In this document: positions 50,369 to 58,920 of the stretch, piece after piece | Layout of the letters: each line of letters begins with the position of its first letter | How positions within the stretch are numbered: the first letter of the stretch is position 1 | Origin: Flavobacteriaceae bacterium CP2B | GTDB lineage: Bacteria > Bacteroidota > Bacteroidia > Flavobacteriales > Flavobacteriaceae | Direction: 5' to 3' | Assembly (NCBI GenBank): GCA_001683825.1 | Contig: LXTR01000070.1 | Span: forward strand, 62,001 to 126,000 | Length of the DNA: 64,000 bases | Position numbers and translations under genes: made by a program | Notes under the pieces: model-generated | Database searches by the model: none | Told to the model about the DNA's origin: nothing | What the model saw: the letters and a program-made list of their open reading frames with translations, nothing else

Positions 50369-51280
50369 ATGAACTGGGAACAGGCCATAGGAGACTACCA
50401 TACCTACCTCCGTTTGGAGCGTGGCCTGTCGGCCAATTCCATTGAAAATTACTGCAGGGATGTGAAAAAACTCATCCGGTTCCTGCAGCGGCATGAACTG
50501 GCCGAAAAGCCCCTTGACATCGGGCGGGAAACGGTACAGCAATTTATCTACGAGGTGGCGGCGGAGGTAAGTCCCCGTTCACAGGCACGCATCATTTCGG
50601 GGCTCAACAGTTTTTTCAACTACCTGCTCTTTGAGGATTACCGCCAGGATAACCCTATGGAACTGGTAGAGTCGCCCAAGATTGGCCGTAAATTGCCCGA
50701 TACGCTCTCCAAAGAAGAAATAGACTCGCTGATCGGGGCAATCGATCTTTCCACGCCGGAAGGGGAACGCAACAGGGCCATGCTGGAGACCTTATACGGT
50801 TGCGGGCTCAGGGTTTCCGAACTTATTGGCCTGAAGCTATCCGACCTGTATTTCGAGGAGTACTTTATCCGGGTCAGGGGTAAAGGGGACAAACAGCGAT
50901 TTGTCCCTATCCTGCCGGTTACCATTAAATATATCAACCTGTACCGGGAACAGGTACGGGTACACCAGCCCATCCAAAAAGGGGCCGAAGACACCCTTTT
51001 CCTCAACCGGCGCGGCAGGCCGCTTAGCAGGGCCATGGTGTTTACGATCGTCCGCCAACTGGCAGAAGCCTGTGGCCTCAGGAAAACGGTCAGCCCCCAC
51101 ACCTTCCGCCATTCGTTCGCCACGCATTTGCTACAGGAGGGGGCAGATTTAAGGGCCATCCAACAGATGCTGGGCCATGAAAGCATTACCACGACTGAGG
51201 TGTATATGCATGTAGACCGCAGCCAGCTCCGCCGGGTGGTCAATACCTTCCACCCGAGAAAATCATCCTCCGGGCACTGA
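50369..51280 (+). CDS. xerD: Tyrosine site-specific recombinase XerD
   Basis: 303 residues. N-terminal core-binding domain (LERGLSANSIENYCRDVKKL, about 14-33) and C-terminal catalytic domain with the tetrad: Arg in GCGLRVSEL (about residue 150), Lys between, His-x-x-Arg in PHTFRHSFATHL (about 248) and His plus Tyr in LGHESITTTEVYMHVD (nucleophile Tyr about 284). Length and the LAEKPLDI-type linker fit XerC/D used for chromosome dimer resolution at dif rather than a phage integrase. No dif-like site or mobile element is seen next to it. Confidence 0.92.
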   Translation: MNWEQAIGDYHTYLRLERGLSANSIENYCRDVKKLIRFLQRHELAEKPLDIGRETVQQFIYEVAAEVSPRSQARIISGLNSFFNYLLFEDYRQDNPMELVESPKIGRKLPDTLSKEEIDSLIGAIDLSTPEGERNRAMLETLYGCGLRVSELIGLKLSDLYFEEYFIRVRGKGDKQRFVPILPVTIKYINLYREQVRVHQPIQKGAEDTLFLNRRGRPLSRAMVFTIVRQLAEACGLRKTVSPHTFRHSFATHLLQEGADLRAIQQMLGHESITTTEVYMHVDRSQLRRVVNTFHPRKSSSGH

Positions 51281-51482
51281 CAAACTGGGTGGCAGGCATG
51301 TGGAAGGTGTACGCGACCCTATGGGTTATTACGTCCGAAGTACCGGTTGAAGGGGCTATATAAAAAGGACGGCCTCCCACCACACCGCAACAGGCTGCCT
51401 TCCACGTATCTTTTCAGCACAAACGTCCCTATGAAAAGTACGGGTTTTAGTATCTTTAGCCCTTCATCATAAAAATCTTCCA

Positions 51483-52913
51483 ATGAAATTCTACAGCAAC
51501 GTTATTGTCCTTTTCCTTAGCCTTTGCTTTTTTAATGCCCAGGCGCAGAAAAAAGTAGCGGATGTCATTCAAAAACTTGAATCAAAGGCCGATGCCTATG
51601 CGGATATCGCGCAGCAAATCTGGGGCCTGGCCGAAATGGGCTACCTGGAGGAACAAAGTTCGGCCTTGTTGCAAAAAACCCTTGAAAGCGAGGGGTTTAG
51701 CGTTAAGGCGGGCGTGGCCGGAATCCCTACTGCCTTTGTGGCGGAATACGGTTCGGGTTCCCCGGTAATCGCCATCCTGGGTGAATACGATGCCCTGCCC
51801 GGGCTTTCCCAAAAGGCGGTACCCGAAAAGATGCCGGCGGGGGGCGCGGCAGGCCATGCCTGTGGCCACCACCTGTTTGGGACGGCTTCCGCAGCGGCGG
51901 CCATTGCGGCAAAAGACTGGTTGATCGCCAATAAGGGACAGGGTACTGTGCGTTTTTACGGCTGCCCGGCTGAGGAAGGCGGTTCCGGAAAGGTATATAT
52001 GGTACGGGAAGGCTTGTTTGACGATGTAGATGTAGCCCTGCACTGGCACCCCGGTGACGAGAACGAAGCCAATGCGGGGGCCGCCCTGGCCAACAAGTCG
52101 GCTAAATTCCGTTTCCACGGGGTTTCGGCCCATGCGGCCGGCGCCCCCGAAAAAGGCCGGTCGGCCCTGGATGGCGTGGAAGCCATGAACGTGATGGTCA
52201 ATATGATGCGCGAGCACATCCCATCGAGCGCCCGGATCCACTATGTGATTACCAGCGGGGGTAAGGCGCCCAATGTAGTCCCCGACTTTGCCGAGGTATA
52301 TTACTATGCACGCCACAACGAAAGGGATGTGGTGATCGACATCTTTGACCGCATGGTCAAAGCCGCGGAAGGAGCCGCCCTGGGGACGGGCACCACGGTA
52401 GATTATGAAATGATCGGCGGTACGCATGAACTTCTGCCGAACCTCACCTTGCAACAACTGATGTACGACAACCTCAGCAAAGTGGGCGGCGTGGCCTATA
52501 CCTCCGAGGAAACCGCCTTTGCCGATAAAATCGCCCAGAGCATGGGGCTGGAGCGGGCCGATGTGAAGGCTGCCGCCAGCGTAAAGCCGTACCTCACCGA
52601 AGCCAGGCCTTCAGGGTCTACAGACGTAGGGGACGTAAGCTTTGCGGTCCCTACGGTAGGGATGGGTGCAGCCACCTGGGTACCCGGAACGCCGGCACAC
52701 AGCTGGCAGGCCGTGGCCGCCGGGGGCACTTCTATTGGCAACAAAGGCATGATGGTTGCCGCCAAAACCCTTACCCTGACGGCCATCGACTTGTTAAAGG
52801 ACCCCAAACTTATAGAAAAAGCGAAGGCGGAGTTTGAGCAACGGCGGGGTGCCGATTTCACCTATACCCCCCTGTTGGGCGACCGCGCTCCTGCATTGGA
52901 TTACAGGAAGTAA
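51483..52913 (+). CDS. Exported M20-family amidohydrolase (AbgB/aminoacylase-like)
   Basis: 476 residues, signal peptide about 1-21 (LFLSLCFFNAQAQ). M20D metal motifs: GEYDALPGLSQ, GHACGHHLFG (Cys and His ligands), PAEEGGSGKVYMV (catalytic Glu pair), HWHPGDENEA and PGTPAHSWQAVA near the C-terminus. The dimerisation domain (FRFHGVSAHAAGAPEKGRSA) is present. Probably hydrolyses N-acyl- or aminobenzoyl-amino acids in the periplasm. -7-like TATCTTTA at 51451-51458, terminator at 53000-53040. Confidence 0.9.
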   Translation: MKFYSNVIVLFLSLCFFNAQAQKKVADVIQKLESKADAYADIAQQIWGLAEMGYLEEQSSALLQKTLESEGFSVKAGVAGIPTAFVAEYGSGSPVIAILGEYDALPGLSQKAVPEKMPAGGAAGHACGHHLFGTASAAAAIAAKDWLIANKGQGTVRFYGCPAEEGGSGKVYMVREGLFDDVDVALHWHPGDENEANAGAALANKSAKFRFHGVSAHAAGAPEKGRSALDGVEAMNVMVNMMREHIPSSARIHYVITSGGKAPNVVPDFAEVYYYARHNERDVVIDIFDRMVKAAEGAALGTGTTVDYEMIGGTHELLPNLTLQQLMYDNLSKVGGVAYTSEETAFADKIAQSMGLERADVKAAASVKPYLTEARPSGSTDVGDVSFAVPTVGMGAATWVPGTPAHSWQAVAAGGTSIGNKGMMVAAKTLTLTAIDLLKDPKLIEKAKAEFEQRRGADFTYTPLLGDRAPALDYRK

Positions 52914-52999
52914 CAAGGTTCAGGCGCAAACTTTCTAAGTATACGGAGGAAGGCCCGCAAGCCAGCCCTCCCCCCGGATACCGGGGCCTTCCAGGATAG

Positions 53000-53040
53000 A
53001 GGTTCGGAACGAAAGCTTATGCCATTTTTCCGAACCTTTT
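53000..53040 (+). terminator. Intrinsic terminator of the amidohydrolase gene
   Basis: AGGTTCGGAA (53000-53009), 18-base loop, TTCCGAACCT (53028-53037), then TTT. The stem is perfect; the loop is large. Confidence 0.75.
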
Positions 53041-53050
53041 TACATTTGGT

Positions 53051-53078
53051 TGTAACAAAGCGCAAATACCTACTACTA
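53051..53078 (+). promoter_or_regulatory. Candidate ECF-type promoter of the second sigma operon
   Basis: TGTAACAA (53051-53058), 17 bases, CTA (53076-53078), same layout as upstream of the first ECF gene (27523-27550). A TACATTTG (53041-53048) also matches the housekeeping -7 consensus, so two promoters are possible. Confidence 0.4.
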
Positions 53079-53104
53079 ATCCGTTTGAAACACTAACTAT
53101 AGCA

Positions 53105-53599
53105 GTGAACAAGGAGCTCGAACACCAATTTGTGACCGAACTTGAGGAGAACCAGAATATTGTTCACAAGGTGTGTACGCTGTATACCAATAACAGGGAG
53201 GCGCATAACGACTTGTTCCAGGAGATTACCATTCAACTTTGGAAAGCGTATCCCAAATTTCGCGGGGAATCCAAATTCAGTACCTGGATGTACCGTGTGG
53301 CCCTGAACACTGCTATTACGCTGTATCGAAAATCCAGGAGGCGGATAGACACCCAGGATTACGATTCGGTCATTTATAAAATAAAGGCGGATGAATACGA
53401 CCCTACCGAAGAACAGCAGTTAAAATTGATGTACGATGCGATCAGGCAATTGAGCGATATCGACAAAGCCCTGGTATTCCTGTATCTGGAAAACAAGGAT
53501 TACGCAGAGATCTCCGATACCCTTGGGATTACTGAGGTAAATGCCCGGGTAAAAATGAACCGGGTGAAAAACAAATTACGTACAATCTTAAATCCATGA
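53105..53599 (+). CDS. ECF-family RNA polymerase sigma factor
   Basis: 164 residues, start GTG 53105. Region 2 (RVCTLYTNNREAHNDLFQEITIQLW-like, residues 18-42) and region 4 (ENKDYAEISDTLGITEVNARVKMNRVKNKL, about 130-158) with a helix-turn-helix. Followed after one base by a four-helix membrane protein, the probable partner that controls it. Shares an upstream motif with the other ECF operon, but the sigma sequences are clearly different. Confidence 0.92.
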   Translation: MNKELEHQFVTELEENQNIVHKVCTLYTNNREAHNDLFQEITIQLWKAYPKFRGESKFSTWMYRVALNTAITLYRKSRRRIDTQDYDSVIYKIKADEYDPTEEQQLKLMYDAIRQLSDIDKALVFLYLENKDYAEISDTLGITEVNARVKMNRVKNKLRTILNP

Positions 53600-53600
53600 C

Positions 53601-54248
53601 ATGATGATGGACGAATTGGAAATGCTCAAAAAGGACTGGCAGCGAAAAGGAGAACGCCTGCCCCGACTTTCCTTTGACGAAATATACAAGATGATCTGGA
53701 AAAAATCTTCCTCCATCGTCAAATGGATCTTCTATATCAGCATCCTCGAGTTTGTTTTCTGGACCACCATCAACGTACTTTTCACCGATGCGGAATCGTG
53801 GGAGCTTTTCAAGACCCTGCACCTGTATGAATTTACCATCGTACTCACCACCATCAATTATGTGATCCTGCTGTACTTTATCTACAAGTTCTATGTGAAT
53901 TACCGCAAGATCTCTTTTACCGATTCGTCCCGTAACCTGATGAAAACCATCCTCAATGTAAAGCGCACCGTTACCCAGTACGTATGGTTCAACCTCACGG
54001 TCTTTGCCGTTTCTTTGGTGACCATTATCTACGGGAGCCTCCGCTACGGCCCGGATGGAAGGAAGATTGTGGATGCCGCCACCCAGGCGGGCAATGAAAC
54101 CCTGTTCTGGGTTTTGATCATCGGTGTTTCAGTGGTATTTGTTGCCCTCTTGTTGCTGCTGGTTTGGCTTTTCTACAAATTGTTATACGGCATCCTTCTA
54201 AAAAGGTTGCGGCAAAATTATAGGGAACTGAAGAAACTGGAGGTTTAG
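53601..54248 (+). CDS. Four-helix membrane protein, probable sigma partner
   Basis: 215 residues. N-terminal cytoplasmic segment (about 1-36, with LEMLKKDWQRKGERLPRLS) then four membrane helices (about 38-60, 76-98, 122-142, 167-190) and a basic C-terminal tail. The N-terminal segment may bind the sigma factor, and the membrane domain sense the signal; this is inference from context. ATG triplets at 53601, 53604 and 53607 make the exact start uncertain. The 3' end overlaps the convergent acyltransferase gene by 4 bases. Confidence 0.7.
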   Translation: MMMDELEMLKKDWQRKGERLPRLSFDEIYKMIWKKSSSIVKWIFYISILEFVFWTTINVLFTDAESWELFKTLHLYEFTIVLTTINYVILLYFIYKFYVNYRKISFTDSSRNLMKTILNVKRTVTQYVWFNLTVFAVSLVTIIYGSLRYGPDGRKIVDAATQAGNETLFWVLIIGVSVVFVALLLLLVWLFYKLLYGILLKRLRQNYRELKKLEV

Positions 54249-55114
54249 CCCTCCTGGTCCTTTTTCCTTTTTTTATCGGCCTTTTTCTTTTTTTTATCCG
54301 CCTTCTTTTGCTGGGCCCTCCAGCGCCTTTGCTGGTTTTCCTCTTCTATGGCGAGCAGGTCTTCCTGGGAAAGGACCTTCAGGAAAGACGGATGCTGTTC
54401 TATGGCGTATTCCAGCTTTTCAATGATGTCTTCCACCGATTCGTTTTCATAGTCAATTGCAAGGGGCTCCTTGATCACCATAGACTGCAGTATGCCTTTC
54501 TTCTTTACCCGCAGGCCCTTCTTATCAAATGAGCGGCGGAAACCGTCGATCACCACGGGTACCACCACCGGTTTATACTTCTTGATGATATGCGCTGTCC
54601 CTTTGCGTAAGGGTTTCCAGGGGGTTGTAGTGCCCTGTGGGAAGGTAATGACCCACCCGTCTGCAAGGGCCTTTCCGATATTGGAAATATCGCTGAATTT
54701 TACCTGACGGTTCACCTCCTGCCCATTGGCCCTCCAGGTTCTTTCAATACTGATAGAGCCGGCATAGGCCAGGACCTTGGTAAGCAGGCTTTTCTTCATG
54801 GTTTCGGCCGCCGCCACGTAGTAGACGTTCAGCTTGGGGTTCCAAAGATAGCCCACGTTCTTTATGGAGTCAATCCGGCCACTCAGGCTGGCATTAAACA
54901 CGTGGAACATCGCCACCACATCGGCGAAATAGGTCTGGTGGTTGCTTACGAACAGTACGTTGGTTTCGGGCAGGGCCCTGATGACCTCCGAACCGTCTAT
55001 TTCCAGTTTATTGAATCCCTTGTAGCGTTGATGCGTCATGACCCCCATGATACGGATAAGCCATTTTTTCAGGAAAAGGATATGCCCAAATGGATTTCTC
55101 TTGAAAAGCCCCAT
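54245..55114 (-). CDS. 1-acyl-sn-glycerol-3-phosphate acyltransferase family protein
   Basis: 289 residues from ATG 55114 (MGLFKRNPF). PlsC family: the HX4D motif is FVSNHQTYFADVV (about residue 57), and PQGTTTPWKPLRKGTAH provides the FPEGT-like acceptor motif (PQGT). The C-terminal 30 residues are unusually Lys-rich (clusters of KKADKKKKKADKKRKK), giving a positive tail that may hold the protein at acidic membrane lipids. Converts lysophosphatidate to phosphatidate or acylates ornithine lipids. Overlaps the convergent membrane protein by 4 bases. Confidence 0.85.
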   Translation of the reverse strand: MGLFKRNPFGHILFLKKWLIRIMGVMTHQRYKGFNKLEIDGSEVIRALPETNVLFVSNHQTYFADVVAMFHVFNASLSGRIDSIKNVGYLWNPKLNVYYVAAAETMKKSLLTKVLAYAGSISIERTWRANGQEVNRQVKFSDISNIGKALADGWVITFPQGTTTPWKPLRKGTAHIIKKYKPVVVPVVIDGFRRSFDKKGLRVKKKGILQSMVIKEPLAIDYENESVEDIIEKLEYAIEQHPSFLKVLSQEDLLAIEEENQQRRWRAQQKKADKKKKKADKKRKKDQEG

Positions 55115-55139
55115 AGAGGTCAAAACTACAAAATAAGGA

Positions 55140-55781
55140 TCATATCACCCTTTTAAAAAGTTCCTTAATCTCACTCAGCATCATGGCGGTTGCCCCCCAT
55201 ACAATATAACCCCCTAACTCAAAGGCCGGTACTTCCAGTTCGCTGGCATAGGACGTACGCATTTTACGGGTGGTGAGCACTCGCTCATCCATGACCTCGA
55301 TAAAGGGCACCTCGACCAGCGCCGCCACTTCGGATTCCTGTATGGTAAACGGACGTGACTTATCATAGACCCCAATGTAGGGCCTTACCTCAAAATTACT
55401 GGGTGGGATATACAGCTCGCTGATGGGGCGGATCACCGTTACACGATCCGGATCTATCCCCACCTCTTCTTCAGATTCCCTGAGCGCGGTATCCAGCAAA
55501 CTGGAATCTATGGCCTCCTGCTTCCCCCCGGGGAAGCCTATTTGGTTGGAATGTACCCCGGCATAGGTCTTTCGAAGGATAAAAAGGAGGTAGGTGCGAT
55601 TGTCATGCCCGGGATAGAAAAGGGCCATCACCCCGGCCTTCCTGGGGTTTTTCCTGGGCTGCACCCCCCTTTCCAACTCATCTATACGAAGTTGCGGGGC
55701 CATTTTATAGTGTGACTCCCTGCCCGGTAGCGGCAGATTTTTTATTTTTGAAACCTCTCGTGAAAAACTCGTAAAATCCAT
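55140..55781 (-). CDS. NUDIX hydrolase, CoA pyrophosphatase-like
   Basis: 213 residues from ATG 55781. NUDIX box GFPGGKQEAIDSSLLDTALRESEEEVGI begins at about residue 81, and the upstream HSNQI-GFPGG and LLFILRKTYAGV segments match the CoA pyrophosphatase (NudL) subgroup. Cleaves CoA or similar nucleotide diphosphates. The N-terminal MDFTSFSREVSKIKNLPLPG is conserved in flavobacterial relatives, so the start is well supported although its ATG overlaps the start codon of the divergent cyclophilin gene. Confidence 0.9.
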   Translation of the reverse strand: MDFTSFSREVSKIKNLPLPGRESHYKMAPQLRIDELERGVQPRKNPRKAGVMALFYPGHDNRTYLLFILRKTYAGVHSNQIGFPGGKQEAIDSSLLDTALRESEEEVGIDPDRVTVIRPISELYIPPSNFEVRPYIGVYDKSRPFTIQESEVAALVEVPFIEVMDERVLTTRKMRTSYASELEVPAFELGGYIVWGATAMMLSEIKELFKRVI

Positions 55782-56502
55782 GTTGTCAAAAATAGGCCCG
55801 GCCATTACAATTATAACACTATTTTTCTTAGCCTCCTGCGGGGAATCGCCAAGAAAAGAAACCAAGCCAGCGCAGGTGCTGGAGGCCACCCCGGATACCC
55901 TGGACACGACTTCCGGGGAGGAAGAAGGGGAAGAAGAAGCGCCGGAGGCCTTTGTCCTTACCGAAGACAACGCCATCGATTTTTTCTTCGATTACCAAAA
56001 AAAACTTAAGGTGGACCAGGTGAAGATCACAACCAGCATGGGTGATTTTACCGTTGCCCTGTACGATAACGTACCTTACCACAAGGCCAATTTCATCTAC
56101 CTGACCCGCAAGGGCTATTTTGACAATACCATGTTCCACAGGGTGGTAAAGGACTTTATTATTCAGGGGGGAAACGCCGACAATAAGGCCACCGCCATGA
56201 AAAGGAGCGCCATCGGAAGGTATTTGTTACCGCCAGATACCCGCAAAGGCTACAAACACCACAGGGGCACGATCTCTATGCCCAGCAGTGAAATTGACAA
56301 CCCGCACATGCTGGCCTCTCCCTATGAATTCTTCATCGTGGTCACCGACCCCGGATCCTACCACCTGGACGGGGAGTATACCCCCTTTGGCAGAGTGATC
56401 GAAGGAATGGACGTCGTGGACGCCATCAACCAGGTACCTGTTGATTCGGGCGACTGGCCCAAACAGAACGTCTATATACTAAAGGCGGAAGTGGTTCGCT
56501 AG
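55780..56502 (+). CDS. Cyclophilin-type peptidyl-prolyl isomerase, lipoprotein
   Basis: 240 residues. Lipobox LFFLASC (about 14-20) then a Glu/Pro-rich linker with an acidic run (about 47-55), followed by a cyclophilin domain (about residues 86-238): NFIYLTRKGYFDNTMFHRVV and KDFIIQGGN and GTISMPSSE are the active-site segments (Arg in FHRVV). Catalyses proline isomerisation in periplasmic or outer-membrane proteins. Its ATG (55780-55782) overlaps the ATG of the divergent NUDIX gene on the other strand. Confidence 0.92.
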   Translation: MLSKIGPAITIITLFFLASCGESPRKETKPAQVLEATPDTLDTTSGEEEGEEEAPEAFVLTEDNAIDFFFDYQKKLKVDQVKITTSMGDFTVALYDNVPYHKANFIYLTRKGYFDNTMFHRVVKDFIIQGGNADNKATAMKRSAIGRYLLPPDTRKGYKHHRGTISMPSSEIDNPHMLASPYEFFIVVTDPGSYHLDGEYTPFGRVIEGMDVVDAINQVPVDSGDWPKQNVYILKAEVVR

Positions 56503-56563
56503 GCCTCCAGGGTATTTTACATACCAGCTCCACGCAGCGGGGGGTACATGCCCGTGGACCTGC

Positions 56564-56594
56564 TTGCCCCCATACAGACAATTCCCTACCTTTA
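56564..56594 (+). promoter_or_regulatory. Promoter of the AraC-family gene
   Basis: TTG (56564-56566), 20 bases, TACCTTTA (56587-56594), near-consensus. It fixes the start codon at 56615, since longer reading frames begin at the TTG that is used here as the -33 element. Confidence 0.55.
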
Positions 56595-56614
56595 GCAGTG
56601 CCAAAAAAAAGCGG

Positions 56615-57481
56615 ATGGAGGAAATAAAACGGTATACGGAGGCCGACAAACTGGACCCATCCCTGTTCTTTGGGATTTCCCGGATGGAAACCATATTTGA
56701 AAAACACCAGGGGCGCCCCGATACCCCTCACCGGCATGAGTACTATACCGTAATGCTGGTAAAACATGCAAGGGGAAGGCACCTCCTGGATTTCACCACC
56801 TATGCGCTGCGGGGCCCGCAGGTCTACTTTATCGCCCCGGGACAGGTACACCAGGTGATCGAGGAAGAAAAATCTTTTGGCTATGCCATCGTTTTTTCCA
56901 ACCAGTTCCTGGCAGAGAACAATATCCCCCTGCAATTTATAGAGGACCTGAACCTGTTCCATGACTACCTGGACCAGCCCCCGTTGCCCTTGTCTGAGGA
57001 AGAGTTGGAAAAATTGACAGGCTACAGCGAGGAAATGCTCACCTTGTTCCAGTCTCGCGGAAAATTTAACAGCCAGGCCCTGGGCGCCTACCTGAAACTT
57101 TTTTTTATCCAGTGCAACAACCTTTGCACCCTGAGTTTTGACGAGCACCCCAGGGCACAGGCGGCTTCGGGCCTCCTCAAACGGTTTAAAGAACTCCTGA
57201 ACCAACACCACACCCGCTGGCATGCGGCCACGGATTATGCCAATGCCCTCAATGTCTCTGCCGACCACCTCAACCGGGTAGTGAAGTCGCTGGTGGGAAA
57301 GACGGTCAAAGAGATGATCCAGTCCAGGATTGTGATGGCGGCAAAACGGCAGTTGTATTTTACCGACCTTTCCGCCAAGGAAATAGGGTACGCCCTGGGC
57401 TTTTCCGAACCTGCCAATTTTAGTTCCTTCTTTAAGAATTGCACCGGTGTTTCCCCTTCAAGTTTCAGGCGGTCGCTCTAA
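56615..57481 (+). CDS. AraC-family transcriptional regulator
   Basis: 288 residues from ATG 56615. N-terminal cupin-like sensor domain (TPHRHEYYTVMLVKHARG, GPQVYFIAPGQVHQV, about 30-90) and C-terminal two-helix DNA-binding domain (DYANALNVSADHLNRVVKSL and DLSAKEIGYALGFSEPANFSSFFKNCTGVSPSSFR-type motif, cited in parts). It is 86 bases before the pirin gene on the same strand, so it may control pirin and YceI or itself. Effector unknown. Confidence 0.92.
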   Translation: MEEIKRYTEADKLDPSLFFGISRMETIFEKHQGRPDTPHRHEYYTVMLVKHARGRHLLDFTTYALRGPQVYFIAPGQVHQVIEEEKSFGYAIVFSNQFLAENNIPLQFIEDLNLFHDYLDQPPLPLSEEELEKLTGYSEEMLTLFQSRGKFNSQALGAYLKLFFIQCNNLCTLSFDEHPRAQAASGLLKRFKELLNQHHTRWHAATDYANALNVSADHLNRVVKSLVGKTVKEMIQSRIVMAAKRQLYFTDLSAKEIGYALGFSEPANFSSFFKNCTGVSPSSFRRSL

Positions 57482-57567
57482 TATCGGATTTTCATAAGTC
57501 CTTGCCGCCTTTTCATATTCCTCAATCCTGTTGATCTGCAGACCTTTGTAAAACAAAAACAGGACGT

Positions 57568-58281
57568 ATGAAAACTATTCTACATAAGGCCAATAGCCGC
57601 GGGCATGCCAACCACGGCTGGTTGGATTCCTACCATTCCTTCAGCTTTGGTGCTTACCACAACCCCGATCGCATGCATTTTGGTGCACTTCGGGTACTAA
57701 ACGATGATACCGTGGCCCCGGGGCGCGGATTTGGTACCCACCCGCACCAAAATATGGAAATTATCTCCATCCCCCTGGAGGGAGACCTGAAACATATGGA
57801 CAGCATGGGGAACACAGCGGTGATCCGCCAGGGCGATATACAAGTGCTTAGCGCCGGTACCGGCATCACCCATAGCGAATACAACAAAAACCAGGACCAG
57901 GAGGTCAAATTCCTGCAGATCTGGATCTTCCCCAACCAAAAGGACGTGGCCCCAAGGTATGACCAGGTTTCCATCCGGGAACTGGCACAGAAAAACAGTT
58001 TCTACCAGATCCTTTCCCCCAACCCGGAAGATAACGGGGTTTGGATCCACCAGCAAGCCTGGTTCCATATGGGCGACCTGGACCGGGAAAAGACAGCTGC
58101 CTACCAATTAAAGGACAACGGAAATGGCGTCTACCTCTTTGTTTTGGAGGGGAACGTCTCCGTCAATGGACAACTGCTCCAGCCAAAGGACGGCCTGGGG
58201 CTATGGGAAACCCCCCAGGTTGAAGTTACTGCCCAGGACGATTCCCGGGTGTTGCTGATGGAGGTCCCGATGAATTTTTAA
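57568..58281 (+). CDS. Pirin-family bicupin protein
   Basis: 237 residues. N-terminal cupin has the metal ligands in HALRVL-type FGTHPHQNMEI (His-x-His ... Glu) and RGHANHGWLDSYHSFSFG at the start, as in quercetinase-like YhhW/pirins. The C-terminal domain (VYLFVLEGNVSVNGQLL) is the second cupin. Possible dioxygenase or redox sensor. Next gene YceI starts 23 bases later, suggesting one transcript. Confidence 0.93.
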   Translation: MKTILHKANSRGHANHGWLDSYHSFSFGAYHNPDRMHFGALRVLNDDTVAPGRGFGTHPHQNMEIISIPLEGDLKHMDSMGNTAVIRQGDIQVLSAGTGITHSEYNKNQDQEVKFLQIWIFPNQKDVAPRYDQVSIRELAQKNSFYQILSPNPEDNGVWIHQQAWFHMGDLDREKTAAYQLKDNGNGVYLFVLEGNVSVNGQLLQPKDGLGLWETPQVEVTAQDDSRVLLMEVPMNF

Positions 58282-58304
58282 ATAATGTTTAATCTTAAAT
58301 AGTA

Positions 58305-58832
58305 ATGACCATGAGTATACAAAATTGGGCCATAGACCCGGCACATTCCGAGGTGGCCTTTAAAGTGAAACACATGATGATATCAACCGTTGCCGGTCAC
58401 TTCAGCGGGTTCAACGCGCGACTGGCAACAGAAGGGGATTCCTTCAAAAACGCCTCCCTGGAAGCGGACATCGAGGTTGATTCCATCAGCACCAAAAATG
58501 AGGACCGTGACAACCACCTGAAGTCCGATGATTTTTTCAATGCCGCCGAATACCCTGAAATCACCTTTAAAGGGAATAGCTTTGACGGTTCCAAAATGAA
58601 GGGCATACTGCAAATTCGCGACGTCGCGAAAGAAGTGGAACTGGAGGTAGCCATTACCGGCCCGGTACAGGACCCCTACGGGCAAACCAAAGCCGGGGTA
58701 GAAATCCGCGGTGACATCAACCGTAAAGACTTCGGCCTTAAGTGGAGCGCGGTCACAGAAGCCGGCAATGTGGTGGTTTCCGATACCGTAAAGCTGATCA
58801 TCGATGCCCAGTTCATCAAAGATGCCCAATAA
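58305..58832 (+). CDS. YceI-family lipocalin-like protein
   Basis: 175 residues, without signal peptide. IDPAHSEVAFKVKHMMIST at the N-terminus, VDSISTKNEDRDNHLKSDDF and NRKDFGLKWSAV in the C-terminal part are diagnostic of YceI. These proteins bind isoprenoid quinone-like lipids in a long beta-barrel; the lack of a signal points to the cytoplasmic class. ATG 58305 or 58311 could be the start. Linked to the pirin gene; bidirectional terminator follows. Confidence 0.93.
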   Translation: MTMSIQNWAIDPAHSEVAFKVKHMMISTVAGHFSGFNARLATEGDSFKNASLEADIEVDSISTKNEDRDNHLKSDDFFNAAEYPEITFKGNSFDGSKMKGILQIRDVAKEVELEVAITGPVQDPYGQTKAGVEIRGDINRKDFGLKWSAVTEAGNVVVSDTVKLIIDAQFIKDAQ

Positions 58833-58866
58833 GCATGGTGCCATCACCACTTGATGACCACATCCT

Positions 58867-58897
58867 AAAAAAGCAAACCCACAAGGTTTGCTTTTTT
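58867..58897. terminator. Bidirectional intrinsic terminator (YceI gene / TRIC channel gene)
   Basis: AAAAAAGCAAACC (58867-58879), loop CACAA, GGTTTGCTTTTTT (58885-58897). The A and T runs flank the stem so it works on both strands, between two convergent genes. Confidence 0.92.
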
Positions 58898-58920
58898 ACT
58901 TTTCTGTCGTTTGCCCCATA

